Origin: Hemibagrus wyckioides | Lineage: Eukaryota; Chordata; Actinopteri; Siluriformes; Bagridae | DNA length: 64,000 bases | Assembly (NCBI RefSeq): GCF_019097595.1 | Contig: NC_080719.1 | Location: 13,696,001-13,760,000, forward strand | Reading direction: 5' to 3' | In this document: one piece after another, positions 1-11,110 of the stretch | Layout of the letters: each line of letters opens with the position of its first letter | Numbering within the stretch: the first letter of the stretch is position 1 | The notes under the pieces: generated by a model | Told to the model about the DNA's origin: nothing | What the model saw: the letters and a program-made list of their open reading frames with translations, nothing else | Databases searched by the model: none | Position numbers and translations under genes: made by a program

Positions 1-217
1 AGTGTCTTTAACACACCTAATCGTTTAGAGCAAAAGCGTCAAGGTCACACTAAGTGACCGCTGCAGGAAAAGAGACTAAATAAACAGCTGGGAGAAAAGT
101 CAGACAGATTTCCATAGTAAAATGCCACACCTCTGTCTCTGACCTGTAGACCGTTCTACCAGATCTTGTGACAAATTTGTGAGCATGTAAACGTCCCTTC
201 TTGTAACACGATGCAGA

Positions 218-350
218 TGAATTCTTGATTCTGATTGGCCGGAAGGCGTTGCTTAATTCTCTGTAACAGTTTCTAAAGTTGGTCTAGTTTTTCTATAGTA
301 ACAGCTCCTTCACAGGAACTGGTGTATTGGATGCACAACAAAATCTCAGA
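218..350 (+). repeat. DR1 dispersed repeat fragment
   Basis: This stretch reads 'ttctgattggccggaaggcg', then 'ctctgtaacag', then 'ctatagtaacagctccttcacaggaact' in pieces. The same order of motifs (attctgattggtcag, ataacagcagctctgac, ggtaacaactta-cacagg) recurs at 34.57 kb and 37.14 kb. I treat these as copies of one unclassified dispersed repeat, DR1. No terminal repeats or coding capacity are visible, so its class is unknown. Confidence 0.4.
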
Positions 351-1633
351 CCAATAATGAACTCCTTTACAAAAACGTGTTGTTTTTTTTCCCCACACAG
401 AAAATAATTGTTGCTGTGGTCTGTTTTCTTTTAGGACATCGACTTTACTGTTATTGTAAAACACTAAACTTCAGGGTGGTTCCAGTTCTACTAGTTTTAT
501 TTCTTGTATAAGCTTGAATGAAGTTCTACATGTGAACGCTGTAATTCTACATGTGGTTTATTTTAAAGTAAATTTTTAAATATTTGATTAAAACAGCTTC
601 ACCTTCCTTTTTCCCCCAGTTAGAACACAACACTAGAAAATGCCCCAAAGTGTACTCTGATGTAACATAAATGATTAAATATCACTATCTGAGAATGCAA
701 CAGGGATTCGACCAAGATGACATATTTCAGCAGGAGTCAACATGGCGGTGCTGGATGTAGTGAAAACTGTAAAATGTGTTTGAGTTTTTTTCCCCTTGAG
801 TCAATCCCAATCTCACTGCTGCTCAACACTGTCCTTTGGAAAATCCTACATCACTTCTACTGCCAGCAAGAAGTCAAAGGAAGTGGTCATGCTGATTCCT
901 TGTTCGTAACGATTCCCGGGAAATGGGGAACCCAGCGCCGTGCTCACAGTGAGGGACGTCTTATCGTGAGCCTCATGATGACAGCCAGCATCAAAAGCTT
1001 GATTTAGGCGTGGAGGTGTAAGACGCGGCTTGAGGATGGGAACAAACTACAAACAGGTCAAAGCAAGCAGGATGGAGTGAGGCTGCTTTCAGGCAGAAGG
1101 CTTCAGGCTGTTTTCCCTTCAATTTATAAACACAGCATTGTACTATTTGGGCTTTTTTTTTTCTTGTACAAAAGTTTTCACTCTTGACGGAATCTCGTTT
1201 GGTTTGTTCCGTGTGCGTCCAGTCGGGGTTAAGTGAAAATTATACACTGTAAATGTAAGACGACGTATTTAGAGCAGACTAATTACATACATTTGCAGCG
1301 GCACTTCACTCTCTGCTGTGTGCTTCTTTTCACTCTGAGTACAGCGCTGAGATTTTCCGAAACTTTTTTTTACATTTATTTTTAAGCAGAACTGTATTAA
1401 GTAGTTCTGCATTATTACTCATATCAGATGTCAGAAGTGTCTAAAAGACAGCAGTGTGCAGTTCATTAGGAAGTTTCATGGAGATAAATGTCTGAAAATC
1501 AGTAAATTACCACAGTTACAGGAGGCAAACAAATTCAGTGAAAGATAAATTATAAAAATTAATAAGAAAATGATTTTTGGGTTAAATAAACTTTGGGTTT
1601 AGTGTTTAAACTAAAAAAAAAAAACGTGTCAGC
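351..1633. other. Unique noncoding stretch, no gene seen
   Basis: Stops are frequent in all frames and the longest open frame (717-1007, 96 codons) has no recognisable domain. Short homopolymer T and A runs are present. I see no transposon ends, tRNA or tandem repeat. Confidence 0.5.
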
Positions 1634-1742
1634 GCAGAGGCCACACCTCCTTCATTGAGACTGATGGGCAGAGAAGCCACACCTCACACTGACAGAGGCC
1701 ACACCCCATTCAGTGGGACTGACAGAAGCCACGCCCCCTGCA
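1634..1742. repeat. GGCCACACC short minisatellite
   Basis: Four imperfect units start near 1637, 1673, 1695 and 1725. Each begins GA(G/A)GCCAC(A/G)CC(T/C)C, and several continue with 'attgagactga'-like sequence. Spacing is irregular (36, 22 and 30 bp). The repeated CCACACC/CCACGCCCC words resemble CACCC or GC boxes bound by KLF/SP factors; a regulatory role is only an inference. Confidence 0.6.
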
Positions 1743-1970
1743 TCTTATTAGCTGTATGATAAACAGTGTCGGGTGCATTGATCTGAAAGAGGAAATCATT
1801 ACACTCCTAATACACACTGCTATCTTCATGACACTGCTGCCTAAAGTTTTGTGGTCTGAAAGCACTTGTGGCGAACAGTCATTAGTGTCTCTCAGTATTT
1901 CTTCTCTCTCTTCCACTTCACTTCACTAGTCAGAACTGAAAGTGTCTTTTTGCCCTCCATATCTTATGTA

Positions 1971-1991
1971 ACACACACACACACACACACA
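1971..1991. repeat. (CA)n microsatellite
   Basis: Uninterrupted CA dinucleotides, about ten units. Confidence 0.95.
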
Positions 1992-2130
1992 GTGGTTTCT
2001 TTGTTCTGCACCTCCATATACTTCCTCTGATGAATCAGCTTGATGCTTTAATTTTAAAAGGTAATGAATAAATTTTGATTATAAATTGATTATTATTAAA
2101 AAAGATCCTTTTTTATCATTGTCAAACATC

Positions 2131-2200
2131 ACGTTTAACAATTCTGAATAAACATTTAACAATTCTGAATAAACGTTTAACAATTCTGAATAAACGTTTG
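2131..2200. repeat. 21-bp tandem repeat, about 3.3 copies
   Basis: The unit 'tttaacaattctgaataaac' plus one base is repeated three times almost perfectly. The AT-rich DNA that follows contains several 'gattcag' words on both strands. Confidence 0.9.
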
Positions 2201-2557
2201 AATCATATGAATTATTATTCATATAATCATATTCAGTAGATTCAGTGGTATAATATCCAGATTGTTCATATATGAATTACACTGAATCATAGCAGATTCA
2301 GTCATATTGCAAAATACCAGATCGTATTGTAAGAAGCCTGAGCTTCACATCCTTACTACATAATGTTATACCTAACCTTAACTCTTAAACCTTGGGCTTC
2401 TTTAAATAAAACCTTCATAAAATCTTGTAACGAAAATATACATTATAATACAGTGATGAGCCAAATGTCCTTACAGGGTCACAACTGTCATTAAAACATT
2501 TACATTCTTTCTGGTATCTTATTCTGGCCATGAGTAAGAGCATGTTCAACATGCCGT

Positions 2558-2560
<3 letters not shown>

Positions 2561-2589
<29 letters not shown>
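2561..2589. repeat. (CA)n microsatellite
   Basis: Perfect (CA)14 run. The (TG)n on the other strand encodes the poly-VC stretch of a spurious frame. Confidence 0.95.
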
Positions 2590-2738
2590 CAAATACACAC
2601 TGTCCTGTAATTGGGTCAAGTGCAAGCAATCACTTATGCTAATGACAACACAAACCCAGATGAAGTGAGCTCATTGTCTCCCAACAATGACACTGGCTAT
2701 TTTAGAAAGCAGACATTGCAGGACGAGGGGAAACGGCT

Positions 2739-2760
2739 GTGTGTGTGTGTGTGTGTGTGT
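2739..2760. repeat. (GT)n microsatellite
   Basis: Perfect GT run of about eleven units, 150 bp from the (CA)n at 2561. The two arrays are complementary in sense and could pair. Confidence 0.95.
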
Positions 2761-3362
2761 ATGATTTTATGGGGGCTTTATTAAAACAGGAGCACATATC
2801 AATTTTGACACTTTGGGCTCAAAAAGATCTTTAAGGTTAGGAATAGGCACAACATTTTTTTGTAACAGTAACACACAACACTATGGAAATGCCTCACAAT
2901 GATAGTAATAAACGACTGTGTCCGTGTGTGTGTCTGTGTGTGTGCTCATGATAAAGCACGACCACACAGGTCCCAAAACACTTCACCATTAAGCATCGTT
3001 TGAGCCACTCGACTGAAGGCTCTCCTGGTGTTAGGCTTTATTTAGCGTGCCGAGCCCGGCGCTGCTTTTAGACGCTCTATAATTAAGAGGAGAGAGGGGA
3101 ACTGGGCACTGACGGAAAAGCGATAACAGGAAGGACATCTATACGGGCACCGCGTGTGTACTCTTCTCTCCTGCTACAGTGTGGATGTGTGAGCTGAGAG
3201 CTCCCTCAGGGTTTTTACAGGACGAATGAAACACACTGCAACTTTTTTAAAGACAAACTGCAGGTCCATTCCAGTAGAAAGTGTTCAGACGTATTAGTGA
3301 GCTACTAATAACTAACCATAACATATGGTAAGTAGCTAGCATTAGCTTTCTGATCACCGTGC
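2761..3362. other. Unique noncoding stretch with mixed GT repeat
   Basis: An interrupted GT array lies near 2922-2944. The rest (about 2990-3200) is moderately GC-rich, non-repetitive and without an open frame of note. It could hold regulatory DNA, but no motif decides this. Confidence 0.4.
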
Positions 3363-3540
3363 TGCTGAATTCTCATTTCCGACTGGTCAGGAGATGACGG
3401 CTCTGACAGTTGCTCTGACTGTAAACACAGGGTTATTTTAATGCAATATTGTTGCTATAGCAACAGCTCATTCACGGGGTATGAATAAAACACTTCACGG
3501 CATGCAGTTATAGGAAAATAATCAACGACAGATGGTTAAT
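3363..3540 (+). repeat. DR1 dispersed repeat fragment
   Basis: Contains 'gaattctcatttccgactgg', 'gctctgacagttgctctgac', 'ttgctatagcaacagctcat' and 'gaataaaacactt', in the order seen in other DR1-like copies. A related 'gaataaaacacttgggga' module recurs alone near 39.43 kb. Class unknown. Confidence 0.4.
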
Positions 3541-3644
3541 GTTATGGCTCTAGAACAGTTTTACACCTATGTCCTTTATTCCTTACTCACAATTATTCCT
3601 TAGCCACAATACACTTTATAACACATTAATAATGCATGATTATT

Positions 3645-3790
3645 CGCTCAGTGGTTAAGTTGTTGAACTAATGATAGGAAGGTTGCGAGTTTCGATCCCA
3701 GGTCCACCAAGCTACTGCTGCTAGACCCTTGAGAATGAATCACTCTGGATAAGGGCGTCTGCCCAAACGCCGTAAAAGAAATGAATGAGT
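3645..3790 (+). repeat. tRNA-derived SINE
   Basis: The 5' part has a box A-like 'gctcagtggttaag' and a box B-like 'gagtttcgatccc' at pol III promoter spacing. The 3' part, 'ctctggataagggcgtctgc' followed by 'cgtaaa..aaatgaatg', is the tail typical of a tRNA-SINE abundant in otophysan fishes. Compared with the copy at 43.5 kb, part of the middle (the 'cccttaaccctcaactgctc' region) is missing. It will not fold as a functional tRNA. Confidence 0.8.
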
Positions 3791-4695
3791 AGATCTCATA
3801 TGTTACAAATTATATACCGTGTATACATCATTATCCAGCTGTAACATACACACTATGCCTATACCCTTCAGAAATAATGAAAATCAGCCCCCCCCACCCC
3901 CCCATAGTTCAACCACACATATGTGCACACCCAAACTTTAATCGCAGTTCAACCCTGGGGGGAAAACACACGGACCTCCCAAGCAACACGGCGGTAACAA
4001 AGCGAGTTGTTCACCCACGTGAGATATAAAAACATACAGAACAAAAAGAAGTGGAACACTGATCTGATGGAGGCTTCCAGACTCCAGCGTCATTGTGGTG
4101 GTCCTCCCCCTCTCCTTTCTTACATACCACTCTACACTGAAGCCTGTGCTTAATTCAGGCTTAGTGAAGCAAGCAGCATCATCCAGCTCCTCTGTGTGTG
4201 TGTGTGTGTGTTTCTCATATCTTCACTTCTCATTCTTATGCGAGTTCACATGTGCATGTGCACGTGTGTCTGAGCGAGTTTCACGCACGTGAGCGTATCT
4301 GGAACGCCGGAGAAATCAATATCATGACGCCGTCATCTTTCAAAGAAAAAGACAAAGCGCAGACAACTAACCGCTTATTTCAGGCGAGTGTGTGAAGCCT
4401 GCAGATTTGATCTTGCTGCATTGTGAAAACGGTTTGGAAGTGCTTGTCTGAGGAAATCTCCGTCATCGTTAGGGCTTTGTGAAACCACCTACGAAAGCCG
4501 AATCCCTGGAGTTCGTGGCGCACTCAACCATGTAGTCCTCTCTGATAGTCAGCATTAATGATTAAAAATCACTGCTCATGGACACCGAGCCAAGAATGTG
4601 AAGAATGGACTAGTGTTCCTGAGAATGATGTTCATGCCAAGAATGGAGTAAGGAGAATGCATCTGTCAGACTCTGAGATGTACTAAAGACTTAGA
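3791..4695. other. Noncoding stretch with (TG)n
   Basis: Contains a C run near 3886-3902 and a (TG)n at 4193-4211. The two open frames here (4095-4292 and 4198-4395) run through the TG repeat and are not credible genes. Confidence 0.5.
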
Positions 4696-6040
4696 GTGAT
4701 TAAAGCTACAGTGTAAGCATGTCCCTCACATGTCCCTTGCATTTCCTTTACATTTCTTTGTATTTCCCTCACATTTATTTGTATGTCTCTCACATTCCTT
4801 TGCATTTCCCTCACATGTCCCTCACATTTCCTTGCATTTCCCTCACATTTCCTTGCATTTCCCTCACATGTCCCTTGCATTTCCTTAGCATTTCCCTCTC
4901 ATTTCTATTACATTTCCTTTGCATATCTCCCACAATTCCCTTTAATTCCTTCATATCTCCCTCACATTTAAGTGATTAAAGCTACAGTATAATGTCCATC
5001 ACATGTCCCTTGCATTTCCTTTACATTTCCCTCTCATTTCTTTTGCATTTCAGTCATATTTCCTTTGCATTTCTTTGAATTTCCCTCACATGTATCTTGC
5101 ATTTCCTTCACATTTCTTTGTATTTCCCTCATATTTCCTTTGCATTTCCCTCATATTTCCTTTGCATTTTCCTCACATTTCTTTGTATTTCTCTCACATT
5201 TCTTAGCATGTCCCTCACATTTCTTAGCATGTCCCTCACATTTCTTAGCATGTCCCTCACATTTCTTTGCATTACCCTCACATTTCTTTGAATTTCTCTC
5301 ATATGTCTCTTGCATTTCCTTTGCATTTCCCTCATATTTCCTTTGCATTTTCCTTTGCATTTCCCTCACATTTCTTTGTATTTCCCTCACATTTCTTTGT
5401 ATTTCTCTCACATTTCTTTCATATTTCTCTGCATTTCCCTCACATTTCTTTGCATTTCCCTCACATTTCTTTGCATTTCCCTCACATGTCTTTTATATTT
5501 CTTTGCATGTCCCTCACATTTCTTTGCATTTCCCTCACATTTCTTTCATATTTCTTTGCATGTCCCTCACATTTCTTTGCATTTCCCTCACATTTCTTTC
5601 ATATTTCTTTGCATGTCCCTCACATTTCTTTGCATTTCCCTCACATTTCTTTCATATTTCTTTGCATGTCCCTCACATTTCTTTGCATTTCCCTCACGTC
5701 TTTCATATTTCTTTGCATGTCCCTCACATTTCTTTGCATTTCCCTCACATTTCTTTCATATTTCTTTGCATGTCCCTCACATTTCTTTGCATTTCCCTCA
5801 CGTCTTTCATATTTCTTTGCATGTCCCTCACATTTCTTTCATATTTCTTTGCATGTCCCTCACATTTCTTTGAATTTCCCTCACATGTCCCTTGCATTTC
5901 CTTGACATTTCCCTCATATTTCTTTGCATTTCCTTCACATTTCCTTTGCATTCCCTCACATTTCTATTACATTTCATTTGCATATCTCCCACAATTCCCT
6001 TTAAATTCCTTCATATCTCCCTCACATTTTTCTCGCATTT
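4696..6040. repeat. Pyrimidine-rich 21-bp minisatellite with higher-order structure
   Basis: The basic unit is close to 'tttctttgcatttccctcac' plus A (21 bp), repeated with variants (cttgc, cttagc, catgtccc). There are two super-units: one begins 'gtgattaaagctacagt' at 4697 and a second repeats it at 4972. Both end with the same passage, 'catatctcccacaattccct' (4922 and 5981). The second is expanded by a roughly 53-bp compound unit (about 5500-5870) joining 'catgtccctcacatttcttt', 'gcatttccctcacatttctt' and 'tcatatttctt'. Because 21 is a multiple of three, long frames stay open on both strands (354 codons at 5065-6129); their 7-residue periodicity marks them as repeat artefacts. The plus strand is strongly pyrimidine-biased. 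Confidence 0.95.
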
Positions 6041-7385
6041 TTCTTTCCCTGAGACTCACAAACTTTCTATCCCTGCCTTTTATACTTAATACCTCAATAT
6101 TGGAATTGAATTCCACTGGGGGAAGATGACGCCAATCTACACGAGAATGCAAAAAGTAATATTTGTAGACCTTTAATGCTGACATATCAATGATATAGAC
6201 TAGGCTAAGACGATGAAACTATGCAGTTTTTTAGTGCTAATTAAGAGTCTTCATCAATCTGTGCAAGATTAAAGACTTTTTCAGAGCCAAAACTATCAGT
6301 CATATAAACGAAGTGATTTTGAGAAGTGCAAACTGACTGAATGTGCACGTTCTAAGGTCATAGTGTAGTGCCACGTAATCCACAAGATCTAGCTTGGGGC
6401 AAAACAACTCCCACTTCAAACGCTCTTAACTGAGTCATATGCACCTCAAGAACACAGCTAGTTTTTGACCTTAAGCTCCTGGAGCAGCGCTGCCAAATCC
6501 AACAACTGCCTCGCACTTTCTTCCACCTCCTACTCAATGCTTTAAGATTCAGATATCCTTAACAGCCAAAAAAAGAGAAAAAGTAAAAGAAAAACCCCCA
6601 TCACTGTGTTACTCCTTTATCTGTCTCTTCTTGGTTTAGAGACGTTTTTGTTAACGATGCGCACACAACACAGGAATAGGATGATTTACAGCGGCACTTC
6701 TTTGGCATGCTGATCTGGCTCTTTTGCTTAAAAAGGACTTATTGCTCTAGTGTGTGTGTGTGTGTGTGTGTTCCTTTTTAACTGTCATATGTCTTCATAC
6801 CAGCCTGTGCCAAAATGCTCAAATTCATAATGCACACATACACAACACTGTAGACACGTGCAGACATGGCCTTGGGCATTATGGGTCTCCGATTAATCAG
6901 GCCATCTTTATCTTTATGCTAATGCTACGCTGATCACCTCAATCTCCCTGCTGTCTCCCCACACACAGTTAGTACCTATTTTCCCTCCACCAGACTGCCA
7001 TTAGCATTCATTCCTCGCTCCCGTGCCAGATGGATAGCTTCTTTCCGAGTTCTTTTCAGCTCGTGAGGGAGACCTCGCCCCACCGAAGGAGACCATATGA
7101 GCAGACGTCTCACCCTCACCACCTCTCTCAGACCCTGCGTTCCCGTTTTATCGGCTTAACCTGTGTCCCCTGAGCACACTGTGATGATCCTCTCTGCAGT
7201 CGATACCTCCCTGATTGCTGACGTTCTCACTCTTCTTCACTATGCTCACAATAACATTCAGTCTGGACCAGGGAAAACATTGGAACTTTCACTTGCCTGG
7301 GCAGTTAACTAATAGGTTTATGATTTGTTCACCACATTATCTGGAGATACACGTCTTAAGCAACAAGGAGAAGGACTCTTCTACC
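6041..7385. other. Unique noncoding stretch
   Basis: A (TG)n lies at 6751-6771. The segment around 6860-7140 is non-repetitive and of mixed base composition, with 'gattaatcagg' and 'tttatgctaatgctac' homeobox-type AT words. I see no gene. Confidence 0.4.
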
Positions 7386-7544
7386 TCCACAGGACTTTGC
7401 ATATTGTATATTCTAGTGTTTCTTTTTATGTCCTTAACTTATTTGTTAGGCTGCTGGAGGATTCACAGAGTAAGAATTCCAATGTATGGTGTAACACATT
7501 GTTTGCTGTACATATGACAATAAACACTTGAATCTTGAATCTTA
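7386..7544 (+). repeat. Probable LINE/SINE 3' tail ending in (TTGAATC)n
   Basis: The segment ends 'catatgacaataaacacttg' followed by 'aatcttgaatctta'. A 3' end of the type 'gacaataaa..cttgaatcttgaatc' with a short terminal repeat is typical of non-LTR retrotransposon tails in fish. The 5' boundary is not clear and no reverse transcriptase sequence is present. Confidence 0.5.
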
Positions 7545-7834
7545 CCTTCCCCAATGAATGTGAGTACTCATTTAGGTATTTTTCAATTAGTCTGTAAGAA
7601 AGGAACATAACTAGCTTACTAAGCTCAAGTATGCAAACCTAGATACATAGGTCTCGGGACAACCACATGAGACTGATATTGAAGCTTTCATGGTTTGGTC
7701 AACAACACGATAATCTAATCACAGCTCGCTTCTTAAAATGTATCTGCCTCGTAAGGACTGATATGTCCCCGAGCTTTAAGGAAACGCAGCAGGAGCTGAT
7801 CAGGAAAAGCTGAAAAGGTGTCGTTAGGATTTGT

Positions 7835-7889
7835 AAGTGGGGATTTATCAAGGGGGAGCGGCCGGCTCATCCCCTACAAATCCCCACTT
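7835..7889. other. 12-bp perfect inverted repeat, potential hairpin
   Basis: 'aagtggggattt' (7835-7846) is matched by its exact reverse complement at 7878-7889. The 31-nt loop contains the near-palindrome 'gagcggccggctc', so the structure could be cruciform-like. It lies in otherwise unique DNA. The stem is too short and the loop too long for a typical miRNA precursor. Confidence 0.5.
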
Positions 7890-10308
7890 TCGTAGCAAAA
7901 GCCAAAACGTGGCTTCACGCCTCACTTCCCATCTTCCCCCATTACCAAAGAGCAAAAAATAATGAGAAAAAAAACTGCTGGAGGCAGATGAAAAACAAAA
8001 CCTGCTCTTTCAGAGTAAATCGATAAATAAGGTGCGACTGTCGTAATCTCCGCCACGGCGAATCTCACGGGTTGCTGCGCTGCCGCTTTTTCCCAAGGCG
8101 CCATCACTTTTAAGCAGGATTATCTCCACTGACACTGAGAGTTCATTTGTTTATTCAGATGCATTTCACTTTTTCCAATTACGCTGAACTGCACGAGAGA
8201 TTCGGAGGCACCTTTACAGAAAAGGAGATGGGGAGGGGAAAAAAATGAGACCGGAGGCTATATTATAAAAGGGGGGTGGTTGAGTCTGGACATGTTGCTG
8301 GCAGACTGAGCAGGCAGCAGTCGAGCTCTTTTTTTTTCTGTGGTTTATCACACACCCATCTGAGCATCAGAGCATGAAGGGAATCAAAACAGATGACGTT
8401 TTCTGTGTAATTTATCAAGAAAATCCCCTTAATAAGCTTTAAGGATATTTGCAATACCAAAACTGCTGCTTTGTGGAGGTCTCACAGTCTGTGTAAAGTT
8501 GCGTAATAAATGCTCTCTCTGTCTGAGTTCAGAGAAAGGAGTGTGATTCGTTACTAGATATAAAACCTGCTCACGTCCTTGCTTACGATCTTTCCAAACA
8601 ATTGATTTAGAGTCGCTGTTGCATCCTGATTCTGGTGTCAAGAATGCTTCACGGTTTTAGACTGAACAATTTCAAATGTCTTTTAATGTTATTATTATGA
8701 AATTTGTGATATAATTGTAGCTTAAAGGCTGGAAAGCATTAATTACCTGCAACTTCCAGAGTAAAGCATACATTCTAAAGGTACAAAGCACGAGAACTTG
8801 GGCCTTGATGTCCCAAGCTTAGTAACGAGCCAATGTACAGTTTGGTACCTGAATTTCTTGGAAAGTGAGAGGGAGCTGTGATTTCCACTGAAACACAGGT
8901 CTTTATTTCCAAAACTGGGCCTATAATAATGAGAGAGCTCTCCAGCAGAGCTTAATCACACGGTGACAACCATGCTAGTTAGAGGCTGCTGAGCTCGCTG
9001 CTTCTCCACCCGAATCTTTTTGTCGTTCCTAATTAAGCAAACACGGCTTTCATTAACAGGCAGATATTTGGTCTAATGTTTAACCCCATCTAGGTTTGAC
9101 GGATGTTCAGCTGGCCTCCCTCCCCTCCCGCCTCTACCAGGCTCCCAGAGGCCATGTTTTCATACTCGCATTACAAACAATTACACACATCTCTCTGGTT
9201 CCCCATTGGTGCCGCTGTTCCACCAGCCCCCACACCGTCAGCTGGGAGGCCACACCCACTCCCAACAGATGTCCTCAGATTTGAGTGAAATGACAACAAA
9301 AGCCCTTGAAAAAAACCTCCCAGGCTACCCATCATGCCCCAACCCCCAAGGCTTCATACAAAAGCCAGAGGATTAGCCGCTTTTAGCACATGAAAAAGGC
9401 ACCCCCCCCACACCACCACCACTCCTTCAGATTCATGTTTGGCAGCGATGGAGTGACTGTACCCTTCTTTCTCCTCTTCAATCACCCCAGACAAAGCCCT
9501 GTTGCCCCCAGGCTCACATCCAAGCCAAGCGAATGCAACGACAGCTTTAGCAAGCTTAGTCCAGCTCAAATTGTGTCCCTATTAATGCTCTCGGCTTAAA
9601 ACAACACTGGTAAAGTCTGGGTGACACAAAGGCAGGACTGACAAGTCATAAATGTTTTGCAAAGACACCATTATTACACATTATTATTTCTATAATTACT
9701 GTTACCCTTAATATTCATAAATAATCTGTCTTAATGGTTACTTTATCTTGTAAACGCAGGACTCAATTTGTTGGTTATTTACTCCTTAAATCCTTAAACA
9801 GGCTGCTCTGTAGTTGATGCACTGCTCTAACTAGTCATTAAGATCTACTCACAAGCTCTGGGACTCAGACGGCACCTCCACATGGAATATAAACCATCCG
9901 CTCTCACCCAAAGTGGAGAATAAATGGGCCATTCGCATATGGCCCCCATGACCTCCAGCTGTGAAGAATGGACTTGCTCTGAGAAGCTCCTGAGCCTCAT
10001 AACTCAGGCTCCATCAGCTCAGGCGTGCCAGCTGGCCATCATGTTTAAAACGCTAAACATAGGCCAAGTGGAAAAAAGAAAATCACATGTGCACAGGACA
10101 ACCTGCTCCCTTGCCCCTGACATGTGTTAATCAGGAGACACCATGGAATGGTACGAGCAAAAAAAATGGTGTCTCGGGAGGGAGGGAGGGAGACAGAGGG
10201 TGTGTGAAGGTCTGCTGGATCAAGACGCATTATCACAACCATCTAGCGTAGCTGTCTGAAATCCAAAGTGTCTGTTCAATCCGAGACCCTTTCGCTTTGT
10301 GGAGGTGA
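7890..10308. other. Unique noncoding stretch
   Basis: No transposon or tandem repeat longer than short homopolymers, apart from a (GGGA)n-like run at about 10178-10192. Several 200-300-bp parts (about 8940-9330 and 9840-10140) have balanced composition and low repetition, as conserved noncoding elements often do. Open frames are all under 75 codons and unrecognised. Confidence 0.4.
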
Positions 10309-10686
10309 ATGCTACGTCACAGCTTTATCAGCTGGCCTCAGGACTGGACCACATCAGCCAGTCACTCCACATCCACGTCCACACGCAGGCAAGCGGCGAA
10401 AGAGGAGGATGAAATTAAACTAGTGGGATCAATCCTTTCGCCTGCGATGACTCCTGTAGCTCTGCTCCTTATCTTTTCAGAGCCGCTAACCCGCCGTTTC
10501 TTCTGTACAAGAGGCCAGCGAGTAAATACAATTTCTGTTCCCTTCTCAGAGATTATTTTTTTCCTCTCTTTTTCAACATGGCCTGCTTCAGGAGATACCA
10601 GGCTTTCAAATCGTCTGTCGTTTGCAGATGTTTATACAGACACCAGCGCTAACAACAGTTCACTGACCACTCGCCTGCAGCAATAA
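10309..10686 (+). other. Unrecognised 125-codon open frame, probably not a gene
   Basis: The frame opens 'MLRHSFISWPQDWTTSASHS' and ends '..SLTTRLQQ'. It has no motif, signal peptide or repeat I recognise, and I see no promoter for it. Its composition is more complex than most open frames here because the DNA is less AT-rich. Chance or a conserved noncoding element is more likely than a protein. Confidence 0.12.
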
Positions 10687-10879
10687 AATTAAAGGTTAAA
10701 AGGCTCTGATCTGGAGAACAGCATGCTTTATTTCTCATTCTTAGAAAAGAATACAATCAGGAACAAACCTCAGACACTCACTCAGCATATTAAATGGATA
10801 TTTTACATGCTCCTAAACTGAGGATCAAACAGAAGCTAACAAATAGATTGATTCCATAGGGCTGTTGAATTTTTACTAC

Positions 10880-11110
10880 TTATTCATGTGAAAAGAGGAA
10901 ACAGAGAGAGGTTGGTGGGAGAACAACAGTTTATATCTACTGTAACATAAGTGAAAACAGGAACCAACTTGTTTTGTGGACGATGCACAACATTAAATCT
11001 TATTATAAGTGCATAATAAGTATTATTATGTGCAGTTCTTTAATAAATAAAACATTGTTAGAATGGAAACTGTGGTGTAAGTAAAACAAAACACTTGTAA
11101 TTGGAAAACA
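10880..11110 (+). repeat. DR1 dispersed repeat, 3' module
   Basis: Contains 'agtttatatctactgtaaca', 'taagtgaaaacaggaaccaa', 'cttgttttgtggac', 'cacaacattaaat' and 'tctttaataaataaaa'. Copies at 34.8 and 37.4 kb carry the same order: tttatagctgctataa, gtaagtgataacaggaact, cattaaatgtaactataaat, tctttaataaataaa. Confidence 0.5.

Noticed and set aside
2561..2760. Facing (CA)n and (GT)n as a designed inverted repeat
   Set aside because: Two common microsatellites at 150 bp distance are expected by chance in fish DNA; flanks are not inverted.
3645..3790. True tRNA gene
   Set aside because: Box A and box B are present but the cloverleaf does not close, and the SINE-specific tail follows.
5065..6129. 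354-codon plus-strand frame as a protein gene
   Set aside because: It is the translation of a 21-bp minisatellite with a 7-residue period. Frames stay open on both strands through the same DNA, and it begins and ends at the array.
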